Source: Novipirellula artificiosorum
GTDB lineage: Bacteria; Planctomycetota; Planctomycetia; Pirellulales; Pirellulaceae
Direction of reading: 5' to 3'
Assembly: GCF_007860135.1 (NCBI RefSeq)
Contig: NZ_SJPV01000002.1
Span: 144,955-208,954, forward strand
Length of the DNA stretch: 64,000 nt
Part shown: positions 1-10,449 of the stretch, in pieces
Layout of the letters: each line of letters opens with the position of its first letter
Numbering within the stretch: the first letter of the stretch is position 1
Notes under the pieces: generated by a model
What the model saw: only the letters and a program-made list of their open reading frames with translations
Told to the model about the DNA's origin: nothing
The model's database searches: none
Made by a program: the position numbers and the translations under genes

Positions 1-2
1 TT

Positions 3-77
3 TGGAAGCGAACCGTTAAACTCAACGCATCCAAACCGTTCGAGGCACCGGTTTTGCCACCTAAGCCAGGGCTTTAA
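3..77 (+). CDS. Possible 3' end of an upstream gene (partial)
   Basis: One frame is open from the window edge to TAA at 75-77 and encodes a proline-rich tail ending in EAPVLPPKPGL. It lies about 130 bases ahead of the first complete gene, on the same strand, and could be the end of the preceding member of the export module. Only 24 codons are visible, so this may be chance. Nothing else is recognised in bases 78-208. Confidence 0.3.
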   Translation, partial: WKRTVKLNASKPFEAPVLPPKPGL

Positions 78-208
78 CCATCATCTGCATCTTACGGATG
101 ATTTGCCCCTCTGAGCATCACATCGAGCACCTCGGATCGAGTAGACTGCGTAAGCCGAGTTGGCGAAGGCGTTGAATCTCTATCACCTGATCGTTGGAAC
201 CGTTTTTT

Positions 209-2737
209 ATGTTTCGTGTTGCGCTGCGTCCTCTTGCGGTATGGGTATCGTTTTGCGGTGCCGCGGTGCTATTCGGTTCCACGGCGCTCGCTCAGTCTGA
301 TGATGCGGATGACCCAACGGCGTCGCCCAAGGTAACGCTTTCGATCGCTCCCGGGGGGACACAACGCAACGTTGCGGGGCGTTGGGCGACGGCATCGGTC
401 GGCGGGTTTAATCGGTCGGACGTTGACGCCACCGAGACCGCCGTGGTGATGCTTGGCGATGATGGTCAACAGCAATATGCCCGCCGGATTTGGATCCCGC
501 CCCATGCGACTCGTCGATCATGGTTGCCGATCAAGATCCCCCGCGGCTTGCCGTTGGGTCAGGTTCAATTAGATATGTCGTCGATTCACGTGAAGAATGG
601 AGATCGAGGCGAGTCATACCAGTCCAACGTTGTCGGAATGCCGGTCAGTGAGCGTTCGTTGCTGTTGTCATGGGAGCCGTCGCGAACGGCGGTCATCCTC
701 GATTCTTCCGATTTGCGAGAAGCCGATCCTGAGCATCGGGGTTTGTTGATCGACACGATCTATACCGCGCGAGATTGGCAGGGAAGCTCAGGGCAAGACT
801 TGGGGTTGGTTCATTTGAATGAACGATTTCTTCCGCCGGGCGCGAGGACCTTCGATCCGATCGACCAGATCGTGATTGCGAACGACCGACTGCTTGAGGA
901 CAGCGTGGGAGTCGCGCGCCTCCAATCGTGGCTTCATGGTGGTGGGCGAGTTTGGATCATGATCGATCAAGTCGATGCCGAATCGGTATCGGCACTGCTG
1001 GGGACGGCGCCGTGTTACAGTGTTGTGGACCGTGTCGAGTTAAGCGACTTCGAGGTCCGTTTGCCTGACGTTTATGGTTTGTCGGGAAATCTTGGCAATG
1101 AAGCTTGGTCTTCGGAAACTCCTGTCGAGCTATTGCGAGTTTTCGCCGAATCCGACGACGTTGCTTGTACGATTGATGGCTGGCCAGCTGCCTTTTGGAA
1201 AAGGTTTGGTCGCGGTGAAGTGTTGTTCACGGCGCTTGGGGCGCGCGGATGGGTTAAGGAAGGGAAATCGACAGGCGCCATGCAGGCGATCTCCTCTCGC
1301 TTTTTTGTTCGACGTCTGGAATCGCCCACCTATTCGAAGCTTCTGAGCCCGTTGTTGGAGGACCAGATTGGATACAAGATCCCCGGACGCAACGTGGTTG
1401 CTGTGGTGTTGGGGGGGCATCTTGCTGTGGTTGCGCTGATCGGTTTTTGGCTTTGGCGTCGTCAATCGTCTCAGCACCTCGCTTGGATCATTCCTTGTGC
1501 TGCAATCGTCGCCGGCGGTGCCTTGTTCGCGATCGGAAAACAGCACACGTCGTCGGTTGCTGCCACGATCGCGACCGGACAGATTGCTCAGGTTGTCCCG
1601 GAAAGTTCTCAAGTCCAAGTCCATGCGGTTTCCGCACTCTACAGCGACAACACGCGATCGTTGGGGATCACCTCATCGGCGACGACCACGGCGGGTTTCG
1701 TGCATCGAGAATCGTCGGGTGAACTGAGCCGCATCGTTTGGGACGATTCCGGTGCCGCTCAGTGGCTCGACCTTACCCAGCCTCCGGGCATTGTACGACA
1801 TGTCGAAAGCGACTCCATCATTACGGTCCAAGAACCGTGGTCATTTCGGGGCCGGTTCAACAGCAAGGGGTTTCAGGGCAGCATCGAAGGGTTGGCTGAC
1901 CATCGTTGTCAAGATGCGGTGATTGTGGCAGCGGGCTCCCCGTCGTTGGCCGTGCATCTTGATGACCCATCGAAGGTGACGACGAGCGAACCAGGTGACA
2001 CCTTGCCGCCGAACCAATTCCTAAGCGACAGCATGCTGTCCGACACACAGCAGGTGCGTCAGCAGTTGATGCGTCAATTGATGGGAGCGGGGTCGCCTTT
2101 GGTGGGACGAGATCCGACACTCGTTGTGTGGACCGATCCCGTCGAGTCAGGATTGGCGATTGACGGGGACTACGCTCGCACCGGGTCGGCGATGGCACTC
2201 TTGCCGGTCTGTATCGAACGGACAGCCGTGGGAGAGCGTTTCAGCGTTCCTGCCACGTTCGTTCGGTTAGAGCCATGGAATCGGTCCAGCGGAGTCTCTT
2301 CGTTTTTTGACGCCGAACGAGGCCAATGGCCGAGTCAAATCAATCGGCCGTTGGATATCGCCATCACCTGCATCCCTCCGTCCGAACTGCAGCCGTGCCA
2401 ACTTGAGCGTGCGATCGTTACCATCAAGGTCAATGCGCCTTCGCGGAATTTGGAAGTGAGGGGTCGCGTTGGCGAACGATTTGTTTCTCTTGAGTCCATC
2501 AAGAACCCGAGTGGCGTGTTGCGGTTCGAAATTACCGATCGCGAGGCACTTCGGTTGGACGCGGATGGGGGCATGCCGTTGATGATCTCCGTTCAGCAGA
2601 CCGATCAAGAACGCGCAGCGATGGATGCGTTGGAAGATGCCGGCAACCGCGGTGACACCTACAGACCCGATAGCGTCAACCAAGATACTTGGCAGATTGA
2701 TTATGTTCACGTCAGCCTGGAAGGCATTCGGAGATAA
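209..2737 (+). CDS. Secreted/membrane protein of an ABC-2 export module
   Basis: An 842-residue protein not assigned to a named family. An N-terminal signal peptide ends near ALAQ (about residue 29). A long extracytoplasmic part follows, then two membrane helices at about 395-418 and 425-441, and a second large soluble part. The ATG at 209 was preferred over an upstream in-frame TTG at 194 because it begins directly with the signal peptide. The stop is two bases before the ATPase start, and the next three genes are contiguous, so this is an operon. The layout (large periplasmic part beside an ATPase and an ABC-2 permease) recalls accessory subunits such as GldG-type proteins; that comparison is inference. 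A role in moving or assembling something at the envelope is likely, substrate unknown. Confidence 0.8.
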   Translation: MFRVALRPLAVWVSFCGAAVLFGSTALAQSDDADDPTASPKVTLSIAPGGTQRNVAGRWATASVGGFNRSDVDATETAVVMLGDDGQQQYARRIWIPPHATRRSWLPIKIPRGLPLGQVQLDMSSIHVKNGDRGESYQSNVVGMPVSERSLLLSWEPSRTAVILDSSDLREADPEHRGLLIDTIYTARDWQGSSGQDLGLVHLNERFLPPGARTFDPIDQIVIANDRLLEDSVGVARLQSWLHGGGRVWIMIDQVDAESVSALLGTAPCYSVVDRVELSDFEVRLPDVYGLSGNLGNEAWSSETPVELLRVFAESDDVACTIDGWPAAFWKRFGRGEVLFTALGARGWVKEGKSTGAMQAISSRFFVRRLESPTYSKLLSPLLEDQIGYKIPGRNVVAVVLGGHLAVVALIGFWLWRRQSSQHLAWIIPCAAIVAGGALFAIGKQHTSSVAATIATGQIAQVVPESSQVQVHAVSALYSDNTRSLGITSSATTTAGFVHRESSGELSRIVWDDSGAAQWLDLTQPPGIVRHVESDSIITVQEPWSFRGRFNSKGFQGSIEGLADHRCQDAVIVAAGSPSLAVHLDDPSKVTTSEPGDTLPPNQFLSDSMLSDTQQVRQQLMRQLMGAGSPLVGRDPTLVVWTDPVESGLAIDGDYARTGSAMALLPVCIERTAVGERFSVPATFVRLEPWNRSSGVSSFFDAERGQWPSQINRPLDIAITCIPPSELQPCQLERAIVTIKVNAPSRNLEVRGRVGERFVSLESIKNPSGVLRFEITDREALRLDADGGMPLMISVQQTDQERAAMDALEDAGNRGDTYRPDSVNQDTWQIDYVHVSLEGIRR

Positions 2738-2739
2738 CC

Positions 2740-3789
2740 TTGAGTGATTCAGAAGTGGTCGTTGAAACCTTCAACTTGACCAAGCATTACGGAGACTTTG
2801 TCGCGCTCGATTCGTTGTCGCTGCAGGTCGGCAAGGGCCAAATCCTTGGGTTCATTGGCCCCAACGGGTCAGGCAAAACGACGACCATTCGGATTCTGGT
2901 TGGGTTGCTGAAACCGACGAGTGGGTACGCACGAATTGCGGGAGCCGATTGTTTGCAGGATGCAGGCAAGATTCGTCGCATGGTGGGCTACATGCCCGAC
3001 GATTTCGCTGCCTACAACAACATGCGGGTCAATGAATACCTTGATTTTTTCGGCGCCGCTTACGGGATCGGGCGCAAACCACGTCTTCAGCGGATCGACG
3101 AGGTGCTGGAAATAACGTCAGCGACCCATATGAAGGACTTGTTTGTCGACGCCCTGAGTCGGGGAATGCAGCAAAAAGTCGCAATCGCTCGAACGTTGAT
3201 GCACGACCCGCAAGTCATGATCTTGGACGAACCTGCAAATGGTCTCGATCCGCAAGCTCGCATCGAGATGCGAGGCATGTTGATGCGACTTGCTGAGCTC
3301 GGAAAAACGCTCATCGTGACCAGCCATATCTTACCGGAATTAGCACGCGTCTGCGATTTGGTTGCGATGATCACCAAAGGCCGACTTCGCGCCTTTGGGA
3401 CACTTGACGACATCATGCGGAACGTAAAACAGCGAAGGACGTTTGAGTTGTTAGTGCTGGAGCACGATCAGGTCGAGATGGCAGCAAATCGGGTGCGGGA
3501 TTGGCTTGCCACACATCCTGTGGATGAGGCCGTTGAAGCCAGTGATGTGACGGGATCCACAGCAGAGATGATTGTTCGCTTTACGACCCGTTTGTCGGAT
3601 CCTCAACTTGCCCCTTTGTTGACACACTTGGTGGGCCAAGGGCAGAGTGTTGCTCAGTTCCGCGAGGTGATGACCGATCTTGAAGACGCTTTTCTCTGCG
3701 TTGCTGGCGCGGACGACGCTGCCGATGACGTTGCGTCTGCATCCCGAACCGCAGCGGTGGCTGGTGAATCCCGGGGGGACAACAGCTGA
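2740..3789 (+). CDS. ABC-2 type transporter ATP-binding protein
   Basis: ATPase subunit of an exporter, 349 residues. Walker A GPNGSGKTT lies at about residues 40-48, followed by a signature-like LSRGMQQK, a Walker B ending VMILDEP and an H-loop in TSHIL. The order and spacing are typical of CcmA/NatA-type ATPases. About 120 residues follow the nucleotide-binding domain, a regulatory extension common in ABC-2 systems. The start is TTG, two bases after the preceding stop. The stop TGA shares its last base with the ATG of the permease gene, so the two are translationally coupled. The protein should act at the cytoplasmic face with the permease at 3789-5450. Confidence 0.93.
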   Translation: MSDSEVVVETFNLTKHYGDFVALDSLSLQVGKGQILGFIGPNGSGKTTTIRILVGLLKPTSGYARIAGADCLQDAGKIRRMVGYMPDDFAAYNNMRVNEYLDFFGAAYGIGRKPRLQRIDEVLEITSATHMKDLFVDALSRGMQQKVAIARTLMHDPQVMILDEPANGLDPQARIEMRGMLMRLAELGKTLIVTSHILPELARVCDLVAMITKGRLRAFGTLDDIMRNVKQRRTFELLVLEHDQVEMAANRVRDWLATHPVDEAVEASDVTGSTAEMIVRFTTRLSDPQLAPLLTHLVGQGQSVAQFREVMTDLEDAFLCVAGADDAADDVASASRTAAVAGESRGDNS

Positions 3790-5450
3790 TGAACCCTTTG
3801 ATCAGGCGAGAGTTTTTTGGGATTTTGAGAGCGCCCAAGGCATTGGTGATGCTGTTGGCGTTGACATTTGCGTTTTCGGTAGGAGTGCTGATGCGTTGGC
3901 CGTCCGATGCATCCGTCGATTTGAGCGGTGAACAATCGATGCAGGTGTTTCGGATTTTCGGTTACGGGCTACTGGCAGGTGTTGTTTTTTTGGTGCCTGC
4001 GTTTCCCGCGACTTCCGTGGTCAATGAAAAGAAGAGTGGTACCTTGGCGTTGTTGTTGAATTCGCCCATGACCGCTTGGGGGATCTACTTTGGTAAGCTT
4101 TCGGGGGTGTTGCTTTTTAGTCTGTTGGTGCTGCTGAGCAGTTTGCCGGGATCGGCAGCTTGTTTTGCGATGGGAGGGATCTCGGCTTGGGATCAGCTTG
4201 GCATGCTTTACCTGATCTTGTTCGTCCTTGTCGTGCAGTATGCCACGGTTGGGATGTTGGTCAGCAGTTTTGTTCAATCGAGTGATGCGGCCGTACGAAT
4301 CACCTATGCGGTTGTGTTGGGGTTGCTTTTTCTGACCCTCCTGCCGGCTGCGTTTTTGCGTGGCACAGGAAACGGGGGCGGCTTTGCCTTGTCGATCGCA
4401 GCGGTGATGCGATATTTCTCACCGCTGCCTGCCGTGATGGAGATCATGCGTCACAGCGACGTTGCGGCAGGGGGACTCAAAGAAACCTCAACGGCTGGAG
4501 GCTTTGTTTGGGTCACACTGAGCAGCAGCGTGGTGTTGGCCTTGATCACGCTGTCACGATTGAACTATCGGATATTTGACCAGTCGCGTGAACAGGGGGT
4601 GATGACCAACGAGCGGGGAGCGATGGCGCGCGCCGCTCGACGAATCTTCTATGTCGTCGATCCACAACGGCGAAAGTCGGGGATCCCCTGGTATTTGAAT
4701 CCGGTGATGGTGAAAGAGTTTCGCTCGAGACGTTTTGGCCGCTCTCAGTGGTTGTTGCGTTTGGTTGCCGCGTGTGCGGTCGTTTCCTTGGTGCTGACCG
4801 TTTTAGCAGCCACCAGTGTCACGTCTTGGGGCGTTGAAAAGATCGGCGGATTGTTGGTGTTGTTGCAGGTGGTCTTGATCGTTGTCCTAACACCAAGCTT
4901 GGCATCAGGATTGATCAGCAGCGAACGCGACAACAACGGTTGGGACTTGCTGCGGATGACGCCTTTGTCCTCGGTGCAGATTTTGCGCGGAAAGCTGCTA
5001 AGCGTGGTTTGGACTCTGGCATTGGTGTTGATGGCAACGCTGCCGGGTTATCTGATGATGGTGATGATACTGCCTTCAACCTGGCTACAGGTCTATTTGG
5101 TTCTGATTTGTTTGGTTTGGACAGCGATCTATGTTTTGGCACTCAGTTCCTCGGTCGGTAGTTTGTTTCGATCGACGGCGGTATCCACCACCGTATCATA
5201 TGTGGTTGTAATTGCCGTCTTCTTGACGCCCCTGCTGGTTTGGCTCGGCCGTGACACACCGTTCGGCCACGATACGGTTCGATCGGCGCTACTGGCCACG
5301 CCCGTGGCTGCAGCGCTCAGTGTGATTGCAGTACCCGGTTTTGAAACGTTCGACCTGCTTCCTGCGGCGTGGTGGATTGCCGGTTTGGCATCTGCATTCT
5401 TTTTTCTACTGATGGCAGCTCAGGTGTGGCGATTAACGAGGACAGTTTGA
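3789..5450 (+). CDS. ABC-2 type permease, double length
   Basis: A 553-residue polytopic membrane protein. Two similar halves of about six helices each can be seen, joined by a cytoplasmic segment with the family-like phrase NPVMVKEFRSRRFGRSQWLL after about residue 300. ABC-2 permeases are usually 250-400 residues with six helices, so this looks like a fused pair that could form the whole pore alone. It overlaps the ATPase gene by one base upstream and the HEAT-repeat gene by one base downstream. Substrate unknown. Confidence 0.9.
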   Translation: MNPLIRREFFGILRAPKALVMLLALTFAFSVGVLMRWPSDASVDLSGEQSMQVFRIFGYGLLAGVVFLVPAFPATSVVNEKKSGTLALLLNSPMTAWGIYFGKLSGVLLFSLLVLLSSLPGSAACFAMGGISAWDQLGMLYLILFVLVVQYATVGMLVSSFVQSSDAAVRITYAVVLGLLFLTLLPAAFLRGTGNGGGFALSIAAVMRYFSPLPAVMEIMRHSDVAAGGLKETSTAGGFVWVTLSSSVVLALITLSRLNYRIFDQSREQGVMTNERGAMARAARRIFYVVDPQRRKSGIPWYLNPVMVKEFRSRRFGRSQWLLRLVAACAVVSLVLTVLAATSVTSWGVEKIGGLLVLLQVVLIVVLTPSLASGLISSERDNNGWDLLRMTPLSSVQILRGKLLSVVWTLALVLMATLPGYLMMVMILPSTWLQVYLVLICLVWTAIYVLALSSSVGSLFRSTAVSTTVSYVVVIAVFLTPLLVWLGRDTPFGHDTVRSALLATPVAAALSVIAVPGFETFDLLPAAWWIAGLASAFFFLLMAAQVWRLTRTV

Positions 5451-7222
5451 TGGAGGCGATACGAGAACGCTTGGTCTATCTGGTGATGGGGCTCGTCATT
5501 TTTGCGGTGAACACCGCGCATGCGGAGGGGTTTCCAGAGCAATATGATTTGGCGATGGATCGGCGACCGACCATTCCCGAGAGCCAAATCGCCTATGCTT
5601 TTCCAGATGGCTTGAAGGATCTATGGACGCGTGGGCTCGATCAGCCCGATGCAGAGCTTCAGCGAATGCTGATCGACACGTTAGCCATCGCTCACCAACA
5701 GGGCTTGTCGGGGATGACCGATGCGACCCCAAAGTTGTTGGCCCTGTTGCAAACACCGGGTCAGGAAATGGATGTATTGGTCGCAGCGGCACAAACCTTG
5801 GTGATCCTCGACGCGAAAGACCACGCAGCGACATTAGCGAACTCAGCGATGCAATATGGGCCGTCGCTGTCGCAGATTGTTGAACCTGCGATCGCCGCTT
5901 GGAAGTCTCCGGTCATGCTGGCAACGTGGATTGAGCGGATCGAAAGTGGCAAAGCGGACCAGAGAATGTTGGCCCTGGCGATCGATGGACTGGGCAAGTT
6001 GCAAGCGACGGAGGCAACGAACTCTCTCGAGCGATTGTTGTTTTCTGTATACGAACCCACCTCGGTTCGAATGTCCGCCGCGCGTGCATTGGGGCGAATT
6101 CATCATTCGGGTATGGTCGAGGTCGCTGATCGATTAATCCAATTGAATTCGACGTCTGATGACGATCAACGCCTACCCGAGCTGAATCCGTTGCTTGCGA
6201 TTGAGGTGTTGGCCAATCACGATGACGTCGAAACGGTGACGCTGATGAACTTGTTGGCCAGCCATCCGAGCACTCCGGTGCAATCAAGGGCACTGGGTCG
6301 GCTTTACGAGATTGACCCAGAATTGGTTGATCCCCACATTGACCGCGTGATTTCCAGCCGAGATGTGAATGTTCGTCGGTGGTGTGCGTTGTCCATGATC
6401 GACCAACAAGCCATTGATCGCATCAAGACGCTTGCGCCGCTGATGCAGGACATCAATCCTGGACTTCGCCGCGACGTGGCACTCGGTTTGATTCGGTTGG
6501 CAGCTTTGCCCAACTTGACTGACGAGGTGATCGAACGGACCCGTGACGTCATGAATCAACATCAATGGCAGGGATGTGAGCAGGCCTGTTTTGTGATGGC
6601 GAAACTTGATTACAAACCGAGCGGAAGTCGGATGGTTGAACTGCTTGGCCACCCCCGCGGTGAGGTTCGAGTTGCTTCGGCTTGGGGCTTAACGCAATTG
6701 CGTCTCAGCGAGTGGTTGCCGGATATGCTTGAACATGCGCAGCGGGTTTACGATGGGTTCAGATCGGGTGAATTCAACGATGACATGCGGGGGTATTCGC
6801 TACAGCAAGCCCATCTGTTCATTGCGTTTGGCGACCAAATGTATCGTCCTGCGGATGCGTTGATGCGGAACTATCTACCAAAACGCAAGACGCTTGGGCA
6901 CTTGTCGCGTCCCGCCGCAGCGTGGGCGTTGGGGCTACTTTACGAAGATGATCCTCAAGAAGACTTGATCACGATCCTTGAAGAACGACTGAACGATGTC
7001 GATAGCATGGATCCGGAATCGCTCCGTATGCGGTCCAAGTGCGCGATCACTTTGGGGCGAATGAATGCAGAATCCGCGTTGGAATCCTTGCGTTCGAATG
7101 CGAACTCGTGCGGTGGATGCTATTGGGCGATCGAGCGGATTACCGGAGAGCCCGCACCCGATCCGGGGACATTCACCACCGAAATCGACGGATGGGTCTT
7201 GGAACCGTTAACGATGCCTTGA
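5450..7222 (+). CDS. Secreted HEAT-repeat protein
   Basis: A 590-residue protein with a signal peptide ending near AHA (about residue 25), then tandem alpha-helical HEAT-like repeats (recurrent patterns such as VRMSAARALGRI, VRVASAWGLTQL and RPAAAWALGLLY). The ATG at 5450 was chosen because it overlaps the permease stop by one base and starts the signal peptide; an upstream in-frame ATG at 5369 lies inside the permease gene. HEAT solenoids are protein-binding scaffolds. As the last gene of the operon it may be a periplasmic partner of the secreted first-gene product, which is inference. A CGGCYW motif near the C-terminus may hold a disulfide or metal. Confidence 0.82.
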   Translation: MEAIRERLVYLVMGLVIFAVNTAHAEGFPEQYDLAMDRRPTIPESQIAYAFPDGLKDLWTRGLDQPDAELQRMLIDTLAIAHQQGLSGMTDATPKLLALLQTPGQEMDVLVAAAQTLVILDAKDHAATLANSAMQYGPSLSQIVEPAIAAWKSPVMLATWIERIESGKADQRMLALAIDGLGKLQATEATNSLERLLFSVYEPTSVRMSAARALGRIHHSGMVEVADRLIQLNSTSDDDQRLPELNPLLAIEVLANHDDVETVTLMNLLASHPSTPVQSRALGRLYEIDPELVDPHIDRVISSRDVNVRRWCALSMIDQQAIDRIKTLAPLMQDINPGLRRDVALGLIRLAALPNLTDEVIERTRDVMNQHQWQGCEQACFVMAKLDYKPSGSRMVELLGHPRGEVRVASAWGLTQLRLSEWLPDMLEHAQRVYDGFRSGEFNDDMRGYSLQQAHLFIAFGDQMYRPADALMRNYLPKRKTLGHLSRPAAAWALGLLYEDDPQEDLITILEERLNDVDSMDPESLRMRSKCAITLGRMNAESALESLRSNANSCGGCYWAIERITGEPAPDPGTFTTEIDGWVLEPLTMP

Positions 7223-7428
7223 CCTCACCCACCGAAGAGACGCAATCGGTGTTCCCGTTTCGAACTCAAAGTCCGATTTTTAGGAATTGACGGCGTGCGG
7301 GATTCAAAGCCTTGTCTCACGCGGTCGTATTCGTCGCAGTGGATTTCATCAAAGTAAGGGTTGTCCTGCTCAGGAGTGAAATGCGGTCACAGAGATTTCA
7401 CGCCAGGGCAAGACCGACGCAGAAGAGA

Positions 7429-9000
7429 CTACAACGGGAAGTCGTCCTCCGCAGCGGTGTCCGCATACAAAGGCATGTGCCGGTAATAGACTTCCAAGAT
7501 CATCGTTGCAAAGGCAGTACTCGCCAAGCGCCCTCCTTCACGCGGTCCACGATGCGAATGGCTGTTGGGGAAATGCCAACTGCCTTTCGCACCTGGGGCT
7601 TGCGACTGTGCGTTGACCAGCCAATCGCGAAGTTCGACGTTGAATTTATCCCATTCTAATCCGCCATAGTGACGCAGCACCTGAGCGGCGTAATAGTCGT
7701 AGTAAATATCGTCTTTCTTGACGCCCATCCGTGTCAGTTCCTTCACTCCGCCGATGATACCTGGATGGTCCTTGTCCCAACCGGTGTACATTCGGCACAG
7801 CAGTCCCATCGCGGTGCATCCTTCGTGGCTTTTGGTTGGCTTGGTATCGTAGCCGTACTTGGCTCCGTCTTCCGATTGGACTTTGTTCAAGAACAAGATT
7901 GATCCTTGCACGGCGGTTGGCGGAATGACCAAGTGCCCCATATGCCCGCTCTTAAGCGCCATCACTTGCCAACCGGTCACTGACGTATCACCTCCATTGG
8001 GTGCTTTCGGTTGATACCGCCATCCACCGTCGCGACCTTGCGCGTAGACGATGTAATTCAACGCGGCTTGTGCCGGCCCGGCAAGCGCGGTGTCACCGGT
8101 CATCGCATAAGCTTCACTCAGCGTAATGGCTGCCAGCCCGTGCGAGTACATGTTGCCACCGCTCTCGCGCAGATCCAACACTGGCATGCCTTGTTGCTTT
8201 CCTGATTTGCCGCTGGTTGCTAGAAACAACAACCCCGCTCGGATGCGGTCTTTGTATTCGCCGTACATGTGCGTTTGCCCCGCTCCCAAGAACGGCAACA
8301 GCGCCAACGAAGTCGCCGCGATGTGGGCATCGGCTCGGTCGGATTCGCCGGGATCCCCGCATCGATTGCGGCAAACTCGGTTATGTTGGAACGTCCAGGC
8401 GCCGTTGGGCATTTGGTGAAGCGACAACCATTTCAACGCGTCGCCAACGGCTGATTCGCTGCTGGCGTTGCCACCGTAATCGCGGAGCAGTTTCTTTTTC
8501 ATCTCGTTGCTGCGACTACTCATCGGCGCCGCTGCGGATCCTGCTAACGTTTGCAGCGACGCGGCGACAGGTGCCATTTCCGCAGCCAGATCATTCATAT
8601 TGATCGTTACCGCCTCGATTTGAAGCGGAGCGACTGCTTCAGGTTCGACCATGTCCATTTGTTCGGCCACCTCAACCGTTTGGTCGACCACTTCTTCCAT
8701 CTCGGCCAAGTCGCCTGGATCCATCGGCTCGATGGCGAACTCTTCCATTTCCGGCCCCTCTTCGCCGGTACCGCGGGCTGACAAGACATTGACCACTTTG
8801 GCTGGTGTGCCGACGGTAATCAGCCCCAAAACGAGCAAGATGATCACGTGCACAAACATGCTGATCATCCACGCCGGCATCACTCGGAACAGCAAGAATC
8901 GCTGTTGTGGGGCATAGTCGTCATCGGATGGGTGACTTTCGACCCGCGCATCTTCGTCAGCGACGAGAGTCGCAAGGATTGGTTCGGTAACGGTTGCCAT
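7429..9000 (-). CDS. Membrane-anchored prenyltransferase/squalene-cyclase-like repeat protein
   Basis: A 523-residue protein. A cytoplasmic N-terminus of about 35 residues precedes one membrane helix (WMISMFVHVIILLVLGLITV), an acidic linker rich in E, D and V, and a domain with repeats of the alpha/alpha-toroid type, for example DGGWRYQPKAPNGGDTSVTG and a QMPNGAWTF segment. This fold occurs in terpene cyclases, prenyltransferase beta subunits and alpha-2-macroglobulin/complement thioester proteins. No DDTA or DXDD cyclase motif was seen, so enzymatic activity is doubtful. The ATG at 9000 was preferred over a further-upstream start at 9132 because the segment between is not protein-like. It is convergent with the export operon. 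Confidence 0.8.
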   Translation of the reverse strand: MATVTEPILATLVADEDARVESHPSDDDYAPQQRFLLFRVMPAWMISMFVHVIILLVLGLITVGTPAKVVNVLSARGTGEEGPEMEEFAIEPMDPGDLAEMEEVVDQTVEVAEQMDMVEPEAVAPLQIEAVTINMNDLAAEMAPVAASLQTLAGSAAAPMSSRSNEMKKKLLRDYGGNASSESAVGDALKWLSLHQMPNGAWTFQHNRVCRNRCGDPGESDRADAHIAATSLALLPFLGAGQTHMYGEYKDRIRAGLLFLATSGKSGKQQGMPVLDLRESGGNMYSHGLAAITLSEAYAMTGDTALAGPAQAALNYIVYAQGRDGGWRYQPKAPNGGDTSVTGWQVMALKSGHMGHLVIPPTAVQGSILFLNKVQSEDGAKYGYDTKPTKSHEGCTAMGLLCRMYTGWDKDHPGIIGGVKELTRMGVKKDDIYYDYYAAQVLRHYGGLEWDKFNVELRDWLVNAQSQAPGAKGSWHFPNSHSHRGPREGGRLASTAFATMILEVYYRHMPLYADTAAEDDFPL

Positions 9001-9234
9001 CGAAGCTGCGGTCCTCGGCTTGAAGAGCCTACCCTGAAAGACGATGAGATAAGCATGGGACGGGAGTGAAGACCTCCCCCACCCATTATAGACAAGTCTA
9101 TCGGCGACACGAACGTTCTGTCGGGTGAACAAGCTGAGCGATCGAAATTAAACGGAAGGTACGGCAGGTTTTACGGGCCCCCCGTCTGGTTGGCCACTCC
9201 CTTCCCCGCGTCCGTCTCATGCGAAACCGACACA

Positions 9235-10449
9235 CTATGTACCCCGTTGAGCCCACGCTTGGGCGGCCGCCAATCGCACTTGGTCGACGGTTGTGCCGTT
9301 TTCGGTCGCTAGCGCGACGGCATCATCGTCTTCGATGGCAAATCGCTCGCTACCTGCTGGCAAAAGAACCCGTTTCCCCCGTACTGGACCAAACCTCGTT
9401 TCAACCGTTTCGGAGCTTCGGTTCAATTTGTGACGATCGGCCGAGTGGCGACGAATCCCAATCGAGGTGGAGTGCGTGAACAGGATATCTTCCATCAGGG
9501 CCAATCGTGATGGAGAGGTGATCACGGTCAAGACCACGCCGACACGACCTTTCTTCATCACGCAGGGCGTTTGAAACACATCCAGCGCACCCGCTGCCAT
9601 CAAACGCCGCGCACAATCGGCCATCTGCTGAGCCGAGCTGTCGTCGATGTTTGTTTCCAACACCAAGACGCTGTCCGATTCCACGGACCGGGCTGCCGAG
9701 TCACTCGGCTCGGCCGTTTCGCCGATCAAGACGCGAAGGACGTTGGCTTGCTCTGAGAAATCCTTGGTCCCGGCTCCATAGCCGACACCGGTGAGCGTCA
9801 TCGACGGCATCGTCCCGAAGTGCCTGCCGGTCGCTTTCAAAATTGCCGCGCCGGTCGGCGTGGTCAACTCGGCTTGCACGCTGCTCGAGGCGATCGGGAT
9901 GTCGCGAAGCAATTCCGCCGTTGCAGGTGCTGGAACCGAAACGAGTCCATGAGCGATCGTGATCGTTCCACTACCAGTTGGCACGGCCGACGACGCGACG
10001 GTTTCAATTCCAAGTGCCGTCATCGCGACGGCGGTCCCGACAATGTCGGCAATGGAGTCGATCGCGCCAACTTCGTGAAAGTGGACCTTTTCAATCGTCG
10101 AGCCGTGTACCTTCGCTTCCGCTTCAGCCAGGGCACGAAAAATCTTGTGGGCTAGCGCCTTGGCGGGATCGGAAATGCTATCCGCACGGTCGATCATCTC
10201 GGTAATATGATGCAGATGGCGATGAGCGTGTTCAGGGGGGTGGTCGATCTTAACCTGGATCGCACGAAAACCGTTCTTCTTGACGGTTTCGGACGTAAGG
10301 GTCAGTTCGGGGAGCCCCATTGATTTCACAGCCGTTTCAATTCCGCTGGCATCAATTTGCCCGCTTTGGCCCCCCAGATCGATCAGAGCGCCGAGCGTCA
10401 TATCGCCGCTGATTCCGCTTAGACAGTCAAAAAACGCAATTTTAGCCAT
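9235..10449 (-). CDS. larC: LarC-type nickel insertion protein
   Basis: LarC inserts nickel into pyridinium-3,5-bisthiocarboxylic acid mononucleotide in a CTP-dependent reaction, giving the nickel-pincer cofactor of lactate racemase and related LarA enzymes. The protein is 404 residues, full length. It begins [20 protein letters not shown], contains the conserved [14 protein letters not shown] and PTGAAIL segments, and has a C-terminal LarC2 region with [10 protein letters not shown]. It is one uninterrupted frame, whereas in Lactobacillus plantarum the two halves are joined by programmed frameshifting. No larA, larB or larE is in the window, so the user enzyme is elsewhere. Confidence 0.92.
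   Translation of the reverse strand: MAKIAFFDCLSGISGDMTLGALIDLGGQSGQIDASGIETAVKSMGLPELTLTSETVKKNGFRAIQVKIDHPPEHAHRHLHHITEMIDRADSISDPAKALAHKIFRALAEAEAKVHGSTIEKVHFHEVGAIDSIADIVGTAVAMTALGIETVASSAVPTGSGTITIAHGLVSVPAPATAELLRDIPIASSSVQAELTTPTGAAILKATGRHFGTMPSMTLTGVGYGAGTKDFSEQANVLRVLIGETAEPSDSAARSVESDSVLVLETNIDDSSAQQMADCARRLMAAGALDVFQTPCVMKKGRVGVVLTVITSPSRLALMEDILFTHSTSIGIRRHSADRHKLNRSSETVETRFGPVRGKRVLLPAGSERFAIEDDDAVALATENGTTVDQVRLAAAQAWAQRGT

Noticed and set aside
1130..1624. Long antisense frames inside the first gene
   Set aside because: They lie opposite a convincing coding sequence with signal peptide and membrane helices; such frames are common in GC-rich DNA.
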